A stretch of 64,000 nucleotides of DNA from Candidatus Roseilinea sp. Lineage in GTDB: Bacteria > Chloroflexota > Anaerolineae > J036 > Brachytrichaceae. Of this stretch, positions 52,610-62,168 are shown piece by piece (positions within the stretch are counted from its first letter, which is position 1; each line of letters opens with the position of its first letter). A program made the translations under genes and the position numbers. The stretch covers positions 186,001-250,000 of the forward strand of contig BPHV01000003.1 in the NCBI GenBank assembly GCA_026003755.1. Direction: 5' to 3'. The notes under the pieces are model-generated. The model had not been told where the DNA came from. It worked only from the letters and a program-made list of their open reading frames with translations, and ran no database searches.

Positions 52610-53129
52610 CTACGGCCTTCGTGCACGCGGGCCGACGGACAGCGTGTGGATATTCGGAAGCATGCGCCCCAGTGGGAGGGGAAGGGTGTTGGTCGTGACG
52701 AGTTCCTTCACCGGCAGCGCCCGTAGGCGCTCGATCGCCGGCCGCGCGAGCGCCGGATGGGAGCAGCTCGCGTAGATCTCTCGCGCGCGCCGTGCGCTTT
52801 CACCACCCGCACGGTGTTCGCAATCAAGCCGCCGGTTGAGAATTTCGTCATCCACGATGATGACGTTCCTGCCGCCCACAGCGCCGATGACCGTCAGCGC
52901 TTCCGAACGGTTATCGTTGCCGCTGCGACGTTTCTGCCATCGGCACTGGGAGCCTGGCCGCGAAGTTGCGTCCCTTGTTGGCAAATCCTAGGTCGGCGGT
53001 CACAATCACCACGCCTCAGGCTGTTGTGGGGCGAAGTATTCATTCAATCGCGGAGATGCTGAAGCAGCCCTGAATTTGCCCGGCGTGCAGATCCACCGTG
53101 ATGTAGCGAGCGGCGCCGGCCGCTCGTGC
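52610..53129 (-). pseudogene. Ribose-phosphate pyrophosphokinase remnant (prs-like)
   Basis: Read on the minus strand, three fragments in different frames match PRPP synthetase in order. ARYITVDLHAGQIQGCFSI is the catalytic DLHAxQIQGFF block. VVIVTADLGFANKGRNFAARL follows. GRNVIIVDDEI and YASCSHPALARPAIERL to VKELVTTNTLPLP come last, ending at 52610. The N-terminal third is missing, the middle is shortened, and the PRPP loop is damaged. The remnant abuts the stop of the downstream-transcribed fusion gene at 53130. It cannot encode an active enzyme. Confidence 0.7.
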
Positions 53130-54293
53130 TCAGTGCCTCACGGCGGCGACGATCTGGTCGAGATGCTCGCGGGCGTGATCGGGCCAGGAGAGCATCCGCA
53201 ACGCCAGGCGCCGGTAGCTGCCTTTGCGAGCGACGAACTCATCGGGCAGCGCGTTGAGCAACGCCACCGTCTCGGCTTCGTTGCGCTTGAGCTCGGTCAA
53301 CAGTGCTTGAACGGTGGGGAAACCGTTGATGACGGCGTCGAGCCGGATGCGCAACGCGCCGGTTTCCGCGTCATACCACGGCTCGTTGCCGGCAATCAAA
53401 TCGGTGAGCCAGGTGTGCAGGTTGCGTTCCTCCGCGATCAAGTGCGCCAGCACGTGGCGCGCGCTCCACTCGCCGGGCGCCGGCGCGCGAGCCGCCTTCT
53501 CTTCGCTCACACCCTTGAAGGCTTGCGTCAGGTCGCGGTTGACTTCGGTGTATTTGCGCGCCACGATTTCGGCCAGCGCCTCAGCGGTCGCCGGCACTTC
53601 GGGCGCCGGCCGCGCCGAGAGGGTGACGGTGGCATTCATCGTCTTGCCGTTGCGCCGGAAGACGACCTTGACCTTGTCGCCTGCGGCGTGGCCGTTCAAT
53701 GCTGCGCCGATCGCATTCCAGCTCGGGGTCTTCTTGCCGTTTACGCTCAGGATCACGTCGCCTTGCTGCAGGCCGGCTTCACACGCGCCCATGCCCTCGG
53801 TGACGCCATCCAGCCGGACGCCTTCATCCCTCGGCTGTGTTTCGCTAATCTCCACGCCCAGCACCGGCTGCCGGGTCTGGCGTAGATCAATACCCGTCTC
53901 CAACACCGACTTGAGATTATCCAGCGCAGCATCCCATTCGGCCTCGCGCTCGTCGGCTGTCTTGATCCACAATTTGCCCTCGCTGGAGTCGGTGAGCTGC
54001 AACGTGGTGACGCCATCTTTGGCAGAAAGGGTAATGACGCACTGGGAATAATTTCCCTCCTCGTCACCGCGCAAGTCGAGGGCGATCTTCTTCTCCGGGG
54101 TCAGGGCGGTATATTTGCCCATCAGGGCATGGCCATCATCCCATTGACAGTACAGTCGGCCGCCGACGCGAGGTTGCACCATGGCACCGTCACAGAACCA
54201 CTCCCGCAGCGATGTGGCATTGGTGAAGGCGCGATAAACAAGCGCTATTGGGGCGTTGAGGGTGCGTTTGAGAGAGAGCGTCTTAGTCGCCAT
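53130..54293 (-). CDS. SRPBCC (AHSA1-like) - PDZ - DinB-like three-domain fusion protein
   Basis: A 387-residue soluble protein with no signal peptide. Residues 1-137 are an AHSA1/SRPBCC ligand-binding fold (TKTLSLKRTLNAPIALVYRAF, LREWFCDGA). About 141-230 form a PDZ domain (PVLGVEISETQ, GACEAGLQQGDVILSVNGKK, NGHAAGDKVKVVFRRNG). About 237-387 form a DinB-like helical bundle (WSARHVLAHLIAEERNLHTW, and HAREHLDQIVAAV with candidate metal His). A cytoplasmic PDZ between these two domains is not an arrangement I know. Function unknown. Confidence 0.8.
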   Translation of the reverse strand: MATKTLSLKRTLNAPIALVYRAFTNATSLREWFCDGAMVQPRVGGRLYCQWDDGHALMGKYTALTPEKKIALDLRGDEEGNYSQCVITLSAKDGVTTLQLTDSSEGKLWIKTADEREAEWDAALDNLKSVLETGIDLRQTRQPVLGVEISETQPRDEGVRLDGVTEGMGACEAGLQQGDVILSVNGKKTPSWNAIGAALNGHAAGDKVKVVFRRNGKTMNATVTLSARPAPEVPATAEALAEIVARKYTEVNRDLTQAFKGVSEEKAARAPAPGEWSARHVLAHLIAEERNLHTWLTDLIAGNEPWYDAETGALRIRLDAVINGFPTVQALLTELKRNEAETVALLNALPDEFVARKGSYRRLALRMLSWPDHAREHLDQIVAAVRH

Positions 54294-54432
54294 GGCGTAT
54301 CAGCGTAACTACAGCAACATGCTCCCCTGTGCCGAATCGAATGTGCACGAGAGGGCATTTTTGGCAAATCGAACAATATGTTCCGACTTTGTTTTTATGA
54401 TAGCACATTCGTTCTAGGCGGTCAAATGCGGC

Positions 54433-54441
54433 GTCACTCAT
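54433..54441. repeat. Target site duplication, left copy (GTCACTCAT)
   Basis: The 9-bp sequence directly outside the left end of the insertion element is repeated exactly at 56024-56032, as expected for a transposition event. Confidence 0.9.
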
Positions 54442-56023
54442 GGGTCTATTTCAGTTTGGGGGCGAAGAATAGGCAGCAGACCACATCGCGTCAAAGGCGT
54501 GACCCATGACGGCCGCCCGAATCGGGAGCAGACGCTCGATGCCGGGACGGCTCCAGCGCATCCCGCTACCGGCGAAGCGATGACGGAATTGCTTGCAGGC
54601 GCTCTCGACCACGCCGCTGCCGATCGGCCAGCCATCTTCGCGCAGGCTCTGGTATTGCATGCGTCGCCGGTTGTTCCCGAAGTAGCCCGCTTCACGCCGT
54701 AGCATCTCGGCGTGCTGGGGATGGGTATGGGCGGCCTGACGGAGTCGAGCCGCAATCCGGTCGGCATGGCCCTGGAACAAGAGGGTTTCGTGGGCACGAT
54801 ACCAAGCCTGGGCCGCCGGGCTGCCTGCTGCGTGCAGGCCGTGAGCAACCTGCCACAGATGCTGGCTGGCGTGATACCAGTCCACGGCTTGTCGGCTGTC
54901 GTAGAAGTGCTCGCTGAGCAGATTCCAAATCCACGCGGCGCCATCGCCCAAGGCGATGGTGTCACGTGCCTGCGTCCAGCCGCGACGTTGGGCGGCCGTC
55001 CACAACACCTGGCCGAACCGTTCCGGCCCGCCCAGATGGGCGACGTAGCCGGCGCGGACGGCGTGGGCCGTGTCAACCCACTCCTCGCTCTGGCGATCCC
55101 AAGTCGGCTGTAGCACGACATCGAACACGCACCCCACCTTGAGTTCCTTCCAGCCTTCGCCACGCACATGAACCGTTGCTCCGTCCAGGGCGACACCCAT
55201 CTTGCCCGGCACGGTCGCCGCCTCGGCGGTGCGCCCGCCGCCGTCCGCCAGGGCGCGTTGTGTGGCTTCTACCCCCCGAAAGCGCTCTCCCCATACCGCC
55301 ACCCGCCGCCACACACTGCTGTCGGACATGACCAGCCCGCCCACCTGTCCCAGGATGCGCTCCGCTTCCTCAAACGTCACCAGCCCGCTCAGCCACACCG
55401 CCTGCTTGGCCACCTGTTCGCTCCAGTGCTTGTCCCACACCGCCAGCTGCCGATCGAGGGGGGAAAAGCCCGACGCGGCAGGCTTCACAGTAGTAGTATC
55501 CTCGCTGCACGGACAGGCTGCCCACGCGGCTCTCGACCGTGTTCCGCTTGCGGCCTTTGGAGTGCATCTCCCGCCCGCACTGCGGACAGACCGGCCCCGG
55601 CACCGGGCGGCTCGCCTCTTGCGCCTCGATCACGGTGACCGCCATCGCCTCGCTCATCCGCTTGCGCAGCTTCAGGATCACCTCCTCGATCTGCGTCAGC
55701 GTCGGCTGGCCGGCCTGTTCATTCCAGTCCAGCAATTCATCGATCACGGCCTCCGCTTCTCGCATCAGCACCGCTTTCATCTCGCCTCGCCGTGGCGAAG
55801 ACGCTGACTTGCGCTGTGTCGTCGCCCTGGTCTCTTTCATGGCACACCTCCCGGATATAACTGTCCTCGCATTATGCCCGCAGCGGCCTGCGGCTTGTCG
55901 TCCCTCGCTGAGATGCCGGTCTGTCAATCCACGACGACGTCCGTGATCTTCGGATGTTCACGCGGGCGAGGTCAATCTGCGCGCTTTTTGAGTGCGCTCC
56001 TGCCCCAAAACTGAAATGCACCC
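54442..56023. mobile_element. ISKra4-like insertion sequence, complete (1582 bp)
   Basis: The element is bounded by terminal inverted repeats: GGGTCTATTTCAGTTTGGGG at 54442 and onward, facing GCCCCAAAACTGAAATGCACCC (56002-56023), 19 of 22 positions paired. Both sides carry the 9-bp duplication GTCACTCAT. It encodes a transposase in two overlapping frames on the minus strand and no passenger gene. The intact ends and exact duplication suggest a recent insertion. Confidence 0.93.
54451..55840 (-). CDS. ISKra4-family transposase, two frames joined at a TTTTCCCCCC site
   Basis: The first frame (ATG 55840 with GGGAGGTG 6 nt upstream, ending at 55370) has a helical region and the zinc-type motif CPQCGREMHSKG followed by YYYCEACRVGLFP. 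The second (from about 55488 to 54451) continues PLDRQLAVWDKHW and holds the catalytic domain: MGVALDGATVHVRG, DTIALGDGAAWIWN and GSGVVESACKQFRHRFAGSGM with the acidic triad. The frames join at T4C6 (55467-55458) by a +1 step. That could be a programmed shift, transcriptional slippage, or one extra C in the assembly. Confidence 0.88.
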
Positions 56024-56032
56024 GTCACTCAT
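56024..56032. repeat. Target site duplication, right copy (GTCACTCAT)
   Basis: Right-hand copy of the 9-bp duplication. It includes the stop codon of the MacB-like permease gene (56025-56027), so the insertion left that gene intact. Confidence 0.9.
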
Positions 56033-57302
56033 AGCGCAGCGCCTCAATCGGGTTGAGTTGTGATGCGCGCCAGGCAGGATATACACCAAACAAGATACCG
56101 ACGAACACCGAAAAGCCAACTGCCAGGGCCACGGCGTCGGCCGTCACCAGCGCCGTGAATTGCCCCTGTGAGAGCAGCGCCACGAGGTTCGCCAGCGCCA
56201 CGCCCAGCACAATGCCGACCAACCCGCCCAGCACGGAGAGGACGACCGACTCGATTAAAAACTGCGTCAAAATCACACTGCGCCGCGCGCCGATGGCCTT
56301 GCGCAGGCCGATCTCGCGCGTGCGCTCGGTCACGCTCACCAGCATGATGTTCATGATGCCGATGCCACCCACGAACAAAGAGATGCCGGCAATGGCTGCC
56401 AGGAAGACCGTAATCGCGCCGGTGACTGCACCAATGGTGTTGAGCAAATCGCGCTGGCTGGCGATCGAGAAATCATCCTCGTCCTGAAAGCTGATGCCGT
56501 GTCGCTCGCGTAGCAGGTCGGTCGCCTGCTGGATCACGGCGTCAATGCGCGATTGGTCTACTGCCTGGATGAGGATGATGCCGGCCAAAGGCTCCCCCTT
56601 GGCGTTGCGCTGCGGGAACAGGCGTTCGGTCGCCGTCGTGATCGGCATGATGATCAAGTCGTCGTCGCTGCCCTCGGCGCCACCCACGCGCTGGGCCAGC
56701 ACGCCGATGATGCGAAAGAGCACGCCGTTGATGCGAATGTCCTGGCCAGTAGGGTCACCGCCCGCAGGGAAGAGCTTTCGATACGGCACGTCGCCCAGCA
56801 CGACCACGCGCGAGCCGGCGCTCGTCTCCTCCTGCGTGAAATACCGGCCGTACAGCAGCCGCGCGTTGTTGAGCGCGCGATATTCCGGCACTGTGCCCCG
56901 CACGCGCGTTTCGTATTTTTGCTCCCCGGCCACGGCCCGACCGGTGCCGCTCACGATCGGCGCGACAATCTTAGCGTCGGGGACGCGCGACTTGTCGCGC
57001 AACGCTTCGGCATCGGCCTGGGTGAGCGAGAGCGCCGTGCCGGCGCGCGCGCCGGGCGCGAACGCGCGAAAGCCGGCGCGGTTGGCGCCGCCGCCGATCT
57101 CGACCCGCGCCGGAAACACGAACACCAGATTTGATCCTTGTCCCTCGAACTGGCGGTTGATGAAATCCTGCACGCCGTTGCCGAGCGACAGCAGCGCAAT
57201 CACCGAGGTGACGCCGATGATGATGCCGAGCGTGGTCAACGCGCTGCGCAGTTTGTTGGCGGCCAGCGCGCGCAGGGCCACCTTCAGGTTCTCGATGAAC
57301 AT
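56025..57302 (-). CDS. MacB-type ABC transporter permease (second copy)
   Basis: From ATG 57302 (MFIENLKVALRALAANKLR) the 425-residue protein has one N-terminal helix, a large extracytoplasmic domain of about 230 residues, and three C-terminal helices with the FtsX-like block [28 protein letters not shown]. This is the MacB/FtsX permease architecture without a fused ATPase. It follows a paralogous permease after a 73-nt palindrome-containing gap. The two likely form a heteromeric pair for export by a MacA-type pump. Confidence 0.93.
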   Translation of the reverse strand: MFIENLKVALRALAANKLRSALTTLGIIIGVTSVIALLSLGNGVQDFINRQFEGQGSNLVFVFPARVEIGGGANRAGFRAFAPGARAGTALSLTQADAEALRDKSRVPDAKIVAPIVSGTGRAVAGEQKYETRVRGTVPEYRALNNARLLYGRYFTQEETSAGSRVVVLGDVPYRKLFPAGGDPTGQDIRINGVLFRIIGVLAQRVGGAEGSDDDLIIMPITTATERLFPQRNAKGEPLAGIILIQAVDQSRIDAVIQQATDLLRERHGISFQDEDDFSIASQRDLLNTIGAVTGAITVFLAAIAGISLFVGGIGIMNIMLVSVTERTREIGLRKAIGARRSVILTQFLIESVVLSVLGGLVGIVLGVALANLVALLSQGQFTALVTADAVALAVGFSVFVGILFGVYPAWRASQLNPIEALRYE

Positions 57303-57319
57303 ACTGCTCAAATTGTGCT

Positions 57320-57358
57320 CCCACTTCCGACTCCCTTCCGAGGGGAGTCGGAAGTGGG
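57320..57358. repeat. 16-bp perfect palindrome between the two permease genes
   Basis: CCCACTTCCGACTCCC (57320-57335) pairs exactly with GGGAGTCGGAAGTGGG (57343-57358), loop TTCCGAG. It is related to the elements at 26969-26983 and 40663-40688. It may adjust expression of the second permease or be a mobile repeat. Confidence 0.8.
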
Positions 57359-57375
57359 GAGCTGGACGGTCCCAA

Positions 57376-58622
57376 CTATTCAAACCTCAGCGCGTCAATC
57401 GGATTCAGCCGGCTGGCGCGCCGCGCAGGATAGATGCCGAAGAACAAGCCCACGGCGACCGAAAAGCTCACGGCCAGGAGCACGGCGCCCGGCTGCACAA
57501 TGGCGCTGAAGTCCACGAATCGCGTGACGCCGAGCGCAATCCCCACGCCGAGCATGATGCCGATCAGGCCGCCGATGAACGACAGCACAACCGCCTCGAT
57601 TAAGAACTGGCCCAGGATGGCCGCCGGCGTCGCGCCGATGGCCTTGCGCAGGCCGATCTCGCGCGTGCGCTCGGTCACGCTCACCAGCATGATGTTCATG
57701 ATGCCGATGCCGCCGACCAGCAGCGAGATGGCCGCGATCGCGCCCAGGAACAGCGTGAGCACGCTTGTCACAGCGCTAAACGTGTTCAACAGCTCGGTCT
57801 GGCTGATGATCGAGAAATCGTCGTTGTCGTCTGGAGCGAGCCGATGGCGTTCGCGCAAGATGTCACGCGCGATCGCCTCGATCTGTGGCCGAGCAGCGTC
57901 GCTGGTGGCCTGCAGGTAGATCGTGGACACGAGGCGTTCGCCTGTGCGCGCCTGAGCCTGACGCTGGAAGAGGCGCTCTTGCGCCGTGCTGAGCGGAATG
58001 AACGCGATCGCATCTTGGTCGCCGAGGAAGGAAGACCCTTTCGACTCCATGACGCCGATCACCCGGAAAGGCACGTCGTTGATCTTCACCACTTGGTCGA
58101 GCGGGTCTTCGCCGGGGAAGAGGTCGTTGACCACGGTCTGGCCGAGCACGACCACGCGCGCCCGGCTGTTGTTGTCGGCTTCCTCGATGAACCGGCCGCT
58201 CATTGCCCGCCAGTTGCGCACCTCTGAGAAGCTGGGCGTGACGCCGCTGACTTGCACCTGCGACGTCCGCGAGCCGTAGGAGAAGTTGCCGACCGAGGTG
58301 AAATCGGCGGCGTGCGCCTCGATGTTCGGTGCGCCGGCCACCACCGCGCGGTAGTCGCCCATCGTCAAAAAAGATGACTGCCCAAATGGATTTTGCCCGC
58401 CGCCGGGGCCGCGCTGGATTCGACCCGGCACAATGCCGAGCAGGTTCGTCCCCGAACTGGCGAACTGGTCATTGATGTATTGTTGTACGCCTGCGCCGAT
58501 GGCCATCAAGGCGATCACGGCGCCAATGCCGATGCTGATCCCGATCATCGTCAGGAATGCGCGCAACTGGTTGGCGCCCAACGCGCGCAGCGCCAGCTTG
58601 ATCGCCTCCACAAGGTCTATGT

Positions 58623-58626
<4 letters not shown>
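57376..58626 (-). CDS. MacB-type ABC transporter permease (first copy)
   Basis: A 416-residue paralogue of the downstream permease: [22 protein letters not shown] at the start, a periplasmic domain beginning [17 protein letters not shown], and the same [28 protein letters not shown] block before the last two helices. Its ATG overlaps the stop of the ATPase gene by 4 nt, so the ATPase and this permease are co-translated. It forms the core of an export complex with the ATPase and adaptor encoded upstream. Confidence 0.93.
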
Positions 58627-59444
<818 letters not shown>

Positions 59445-59461
59445 GGGTCAGGCCGGTAATT

Positions 59462-59545
59462 GGTGATTGGTCATTGGTGACGACGCCGGGTGAGGCGGCG
59501 GTCGCGCCTGTGCGGAGCGCCATAAGTGACCAATGACGCATCACC
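59462..59545. repeat. Inverted repeat between adaptor and ATPase genes
   Basis: GGTGATTGGTCATTGGT (59462-59478) and ACCAATGACGCATCACC (59529-59545) are complementary at 15 of 17 positions with a 50-nt loop. They lie in the gap between the adaptor stop (59559) and the ATPase start (59444). The TGATTGGTCATTGG unit is of the same slippage-like style as other intergenic repeats here. Confidence 0.65.
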
Positions 59546-59558
59546 GACTCGCCATCCC

Positions 59559-61070
59559 TTACTGACCCAAAAGGTTTGGCGCGCTGGGCGCGACGACGAC
59601 ATCGCCGGGCTTCGCGCCGGAGAGGATCTCGCTAAACGCATCGTTGCGCAGGCCGGTCTGCACCTCCACCTCGGTCACTTGCTGATCGTTCACCCGCACG
59701 GTGAGGAAGGTCTTGCCGCTGTTCCGGTCGCGGCGCACGGCCCAGTTCGGCGCCAGCAACACGCCGTCGCGCCGGTCGAGCACAATGGAGGCGTTCGCCG
59801 TCATGCCGCTGCGCAGCTCCACGTCCTTGGCAGCGTCAACGCTCACGCGCACGTCATATGACACCACGCCGTTGACCAGCTTCGATGTCGGGGAAATGCG
59901 CACCACCTTGCCCTTGACCTCGACGCCCGGCAGCGAGTCTAACGTGACGTTGACCTCCTGGCCCACTTTCACCTTAGCGATATCAATCTCGTCTACGGTG
60001 ATGTCAATGTGATACTTTGAGAGGTCAACCACGATAGCAGCCGGTTGTCCGCCGGCGCCGACGGTTTCGCCCACCTTCACGTTCAACTCGGCAAGGACGC
60101 CGTCAATCGGCGATTTGAGCGACGCTTGCTCGAGTCGGCGCTGCGCTTGTTTAACCTGAATCTCGGCCAGCTTCACCTGGTTGTTGGCGCTGGCGACCTG
60201 AATCTCGGCGTTCTTGACCTGTAGGCGCGCCTGCCGAAGTTGCGCCTCGGCCTGGTCGAGATCGAATTGCCGCGCCGGGGTGAGTATTTTGTCGAGGTTT
60301 GCTCGTGCGTTGAGCACCTGCTGCTCGGCAGCCTTGATCTGAGCCTCATCTGCGCCTGCGGCGATCTTGTCATATTGCGCCTTGGCGGAGTTGTAGTTGT
60401 TGGTCGCCTGCTCGAGTTGGAGCGCAGCCGGGCTGGCGGCGATGCCGGCCGGGTTGAGCTTGAAAGCGACATCGTAGGCGCTTTGCGCCTGGCGCAGCGC
60501 AGCTTCCGCATTGCGCAGCGCGGCTTCGGCTGCGGCCAGCTCTTCCGGCGTCGGCCCGGCCTTCAGCTTGTCCAGGTTGGCCTGGGCAGCGGCCAGCGCC
60601 GCCCGGGCGGCGCTCACCTCGCTCGGTCGCGCACCAGACACGGTGCGGCTGTAGTTGGCCATGGCGACGATTTCCTGCGCCTTTGCATTCTCAATGGCGG
60701 TTTCGGCCTGAGCTAGCCCGTGCTTCGCTTGTTCGAGAGAGGCCTGCGCCTGGGCCAGCGCCAGCTCGAAATCGGCTGTGTCCAGCCGGGCGATCACATC
60801 GCCCTTCTTCACCGCATCGCCTTGCTCGAAGAACACTTCGGCCACGGTGCCGGGCTGTTGAAAGGTCAGCCGAACTTCGGCTTCCGGCTTGATGTTGCCG
60901 GTCGCATTGACGGTGGCTGTCAAGGTGCCGTTTTCGAGGACGGCTACACGTTGGGAGGTTGTGTCGGCCATGGCGCCTGGCCGAGCGCATGCCCCCAACA
61001 GCAACGCGCTCGCTAACGCTGCAACCACGTAGATTGACTTCGAATAATCGCGATCCAAGCGTGCGTTCAT
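59559..61070 (-). CDS. MacA/HlyD-type periplasmic adaptor lipoprotein
   Basis: A 503-residue membrane-fusion protein with a signal peptide and lipobox LLLGAC (Cys near residue 28). It has a split biotinyl-lipoyl fold (PGTVAEVFFEQGDAVKKGDVIARLD and later DGVLAELNVKVGETVGAGG). A very long Ala/Gln-rich coiled-coil hairpin lies between them (about residues 105-325). The beta-barrel and membrane-proximal domains (EVNVTLDSLPGVEVKGKV) follow. As an adaptor it would link the MacB-type ABC pump encoded downstream to the cell surface or wall. Confidence 0.93.
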   Translation of the reverse strand: MNARLDRDYSKSIYVVAALASALLLGACARPGAMADTTSQRVAVLENGTLTATVNATGNIKPEAEVRLTFQQPGTVAEVFFEQGDAVKKGDVIARLDTADFELALAQAQASLEQAKHGLAQAETAIENAKAQEIVAMANYSRTVSGARPSEVSAARAALAAAQANLDKLKAGPTPEELAAAEAALRNAEAALRQAQSAYDVAFKLNPAGIAASPAALQLEQATNNYNSAKAQYDKIAAGADEAQIKAAEQQVLNARANLDKILTPARQFDLDQAEAQLRQARLQVKNAEIQVASANNQVKLAEIQVKQAQRRLEQASLKSPIDGVLAELNVKVGETVGAGGQPAAIVVDLSKYHIDITVDEIDIAKVKVGQEVNVTLDSLPGVEVKGKVVRISPTSKLVNGVVSYDVRVSVDAAKDVELRSGMTANASIVLDRRDGVLLAPNWAVRRDRNSGKTFLTVRVNDQQVTEVEVQTGLRNDAFSEILSGAKPGDVVVAPSAPNLLGQ

Positions 61071-61233
61071 GCAAACTTCTCTCTAGCTTAAGCGGAAAGT
61101 AGAACTGGATGTCCTCATCGAAGGACATCCGAAAAGATGGCGTGATTCTATCGGCGTAGGATTAACGCTCGATAAGTAACTGCGCATGCGTGCCGCAGCG
61201 CGCCGGCGCACTGTGCAATAATCTGATGCCGAA

Positions 61234-61935
61234 ATGGCCGAGGTGACGACGAATAAGCCGGCAAGCAAAACCAGCGCCGTAGTGCAGGATTTCTTGAGCG
61301 AGACCTACCTCGAGGCGAGCGAATCCGGCCGGGTGTCGCTGCGCGCGTTGGCGGCGCGCTTGGGCGTGACGCCGCCGGCGGTCTCGCGCATGGCGCAGCG
61401 CCTGGTGCGCCACGGGCTGGTGCGACGTGAGGGCGCGTGTGGCCTGGTGTTGAGCGAGGCCGGCGAACGCATCGCGCTGCGGGCAATTCGCAAGCGCCGC
61501 ATCTTCGAGGTCTTCTTGACCCAAAAGCTCGGCTACACCTGGGACGAGGTCTATCCGCTTGCTGCGTCCGCCAGCAACTATCTCGACGACGAGCTGATCG
61601 AACGCATGAACGCGCAACTGGGCCATCCCACGCGCTGCCCGCATGGCGACCCGATCCCCTCGCGCGATGGTCGCATCCAGCCGCTTGACGATGCCCGCTT
61701 ATCTGACTTGGCCAACGGCGCGCAGGGCGTGGTCAGCCGCGTCTCATCGCATGACGGCGATTTGCTGCGTTATCTCTCCTCGCTTAACATCAAGCCGGGA
61801 ATGCCGATCCACATCGTGTCGCGCGCGCCCTTCTCCGGCCCGCTGCGCGTGCGCGTGGCCAACGGCAACTTCTACGACGAACACGTGATCGGCTCGGAAC
61901 TGGCGTCCAAAGTCTGGGTCGAAGTCGCGCGTTGA
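61234..61935 (+). CDS. DtxR/MntR-family regulator with degenerate metal site
   Basis: A 233-residue protein: a winged helix-turn-helix (VSLRALAARLGVTPPAVSRMAQRLVRHGLV), the dimerisation domain with GHPTRCPHGDPIP, and a C-terminal FeoA/SH3-like domain (GAQGVVSRVSS to ELASKVWVEVAR). In metal-sensing relatives the dimer helix carries ExxHxxS/E ligands. Here it reads PLAASASNYLDDELIER, with the conserved Glu-His replaced, so metal sensing may be lost. It is divergent from the MacA-B operon and is a candidate regulator of it. Confidence 0.85.
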   Translation: MAEVTTNKPASKTSAVVQDFLSETYLEASESGRVSLRALAARLGVTPPAVSRMAQRLVRHGLVRREGACGLVLSEAGERIALRAIRKRRIFEVFLTQKLGYTWDEVYPLAASASNYLDDELIERMNAQLGHPTRCPHGDPIPSRDGRIQPLDDARLSDLANGAQGVVSRVSSHDGDLLRYLSSLNIKPGMPIHIVSRAPFSGPLRVRVANGNFYDEHVIGSELASKVWVEVAR

Positions 61936-62155
61936 GCGCTGCGCATACCTGCTGCAGACGATGCTCCGGTTTGCTTGGCGGCGTACCGAGGGTGTGATCC
62001 ACCCTGGGCAATCCTTCCGCTTCGAGCGCGGGCAGCGCGCCGAGCGCAAACGCGGCGCAGCTCGCATGCGATATGCCGATGCCGGCGGCATGGATGAAGG
62101 ATGACGCGATCGCGATCGGGGAAGCCGAGCCGCTTCAGCGCGGGATTGGATTCAT
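61936..62155 (-). pseudogene. YdjC/ChbG-type deacetylase remnant
   Basis: Minus-strand fragments in several frames match the N-terminus of the YdjC/ChbG family: NPALKRLGFPDRDRVILH, then GIGISHASCAAFAL, then ALEAEGLPRVDHTLGTPPSKPEHRL, which lies much further into intact proteins. An internal deletion and several frame changes are needed to join them. It ends next to the DtxR-like gene. The assignment rests on these short matches. Confidence 0.45.
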
Positions 62156-62168
62156 GGCTCTGCCCCGG

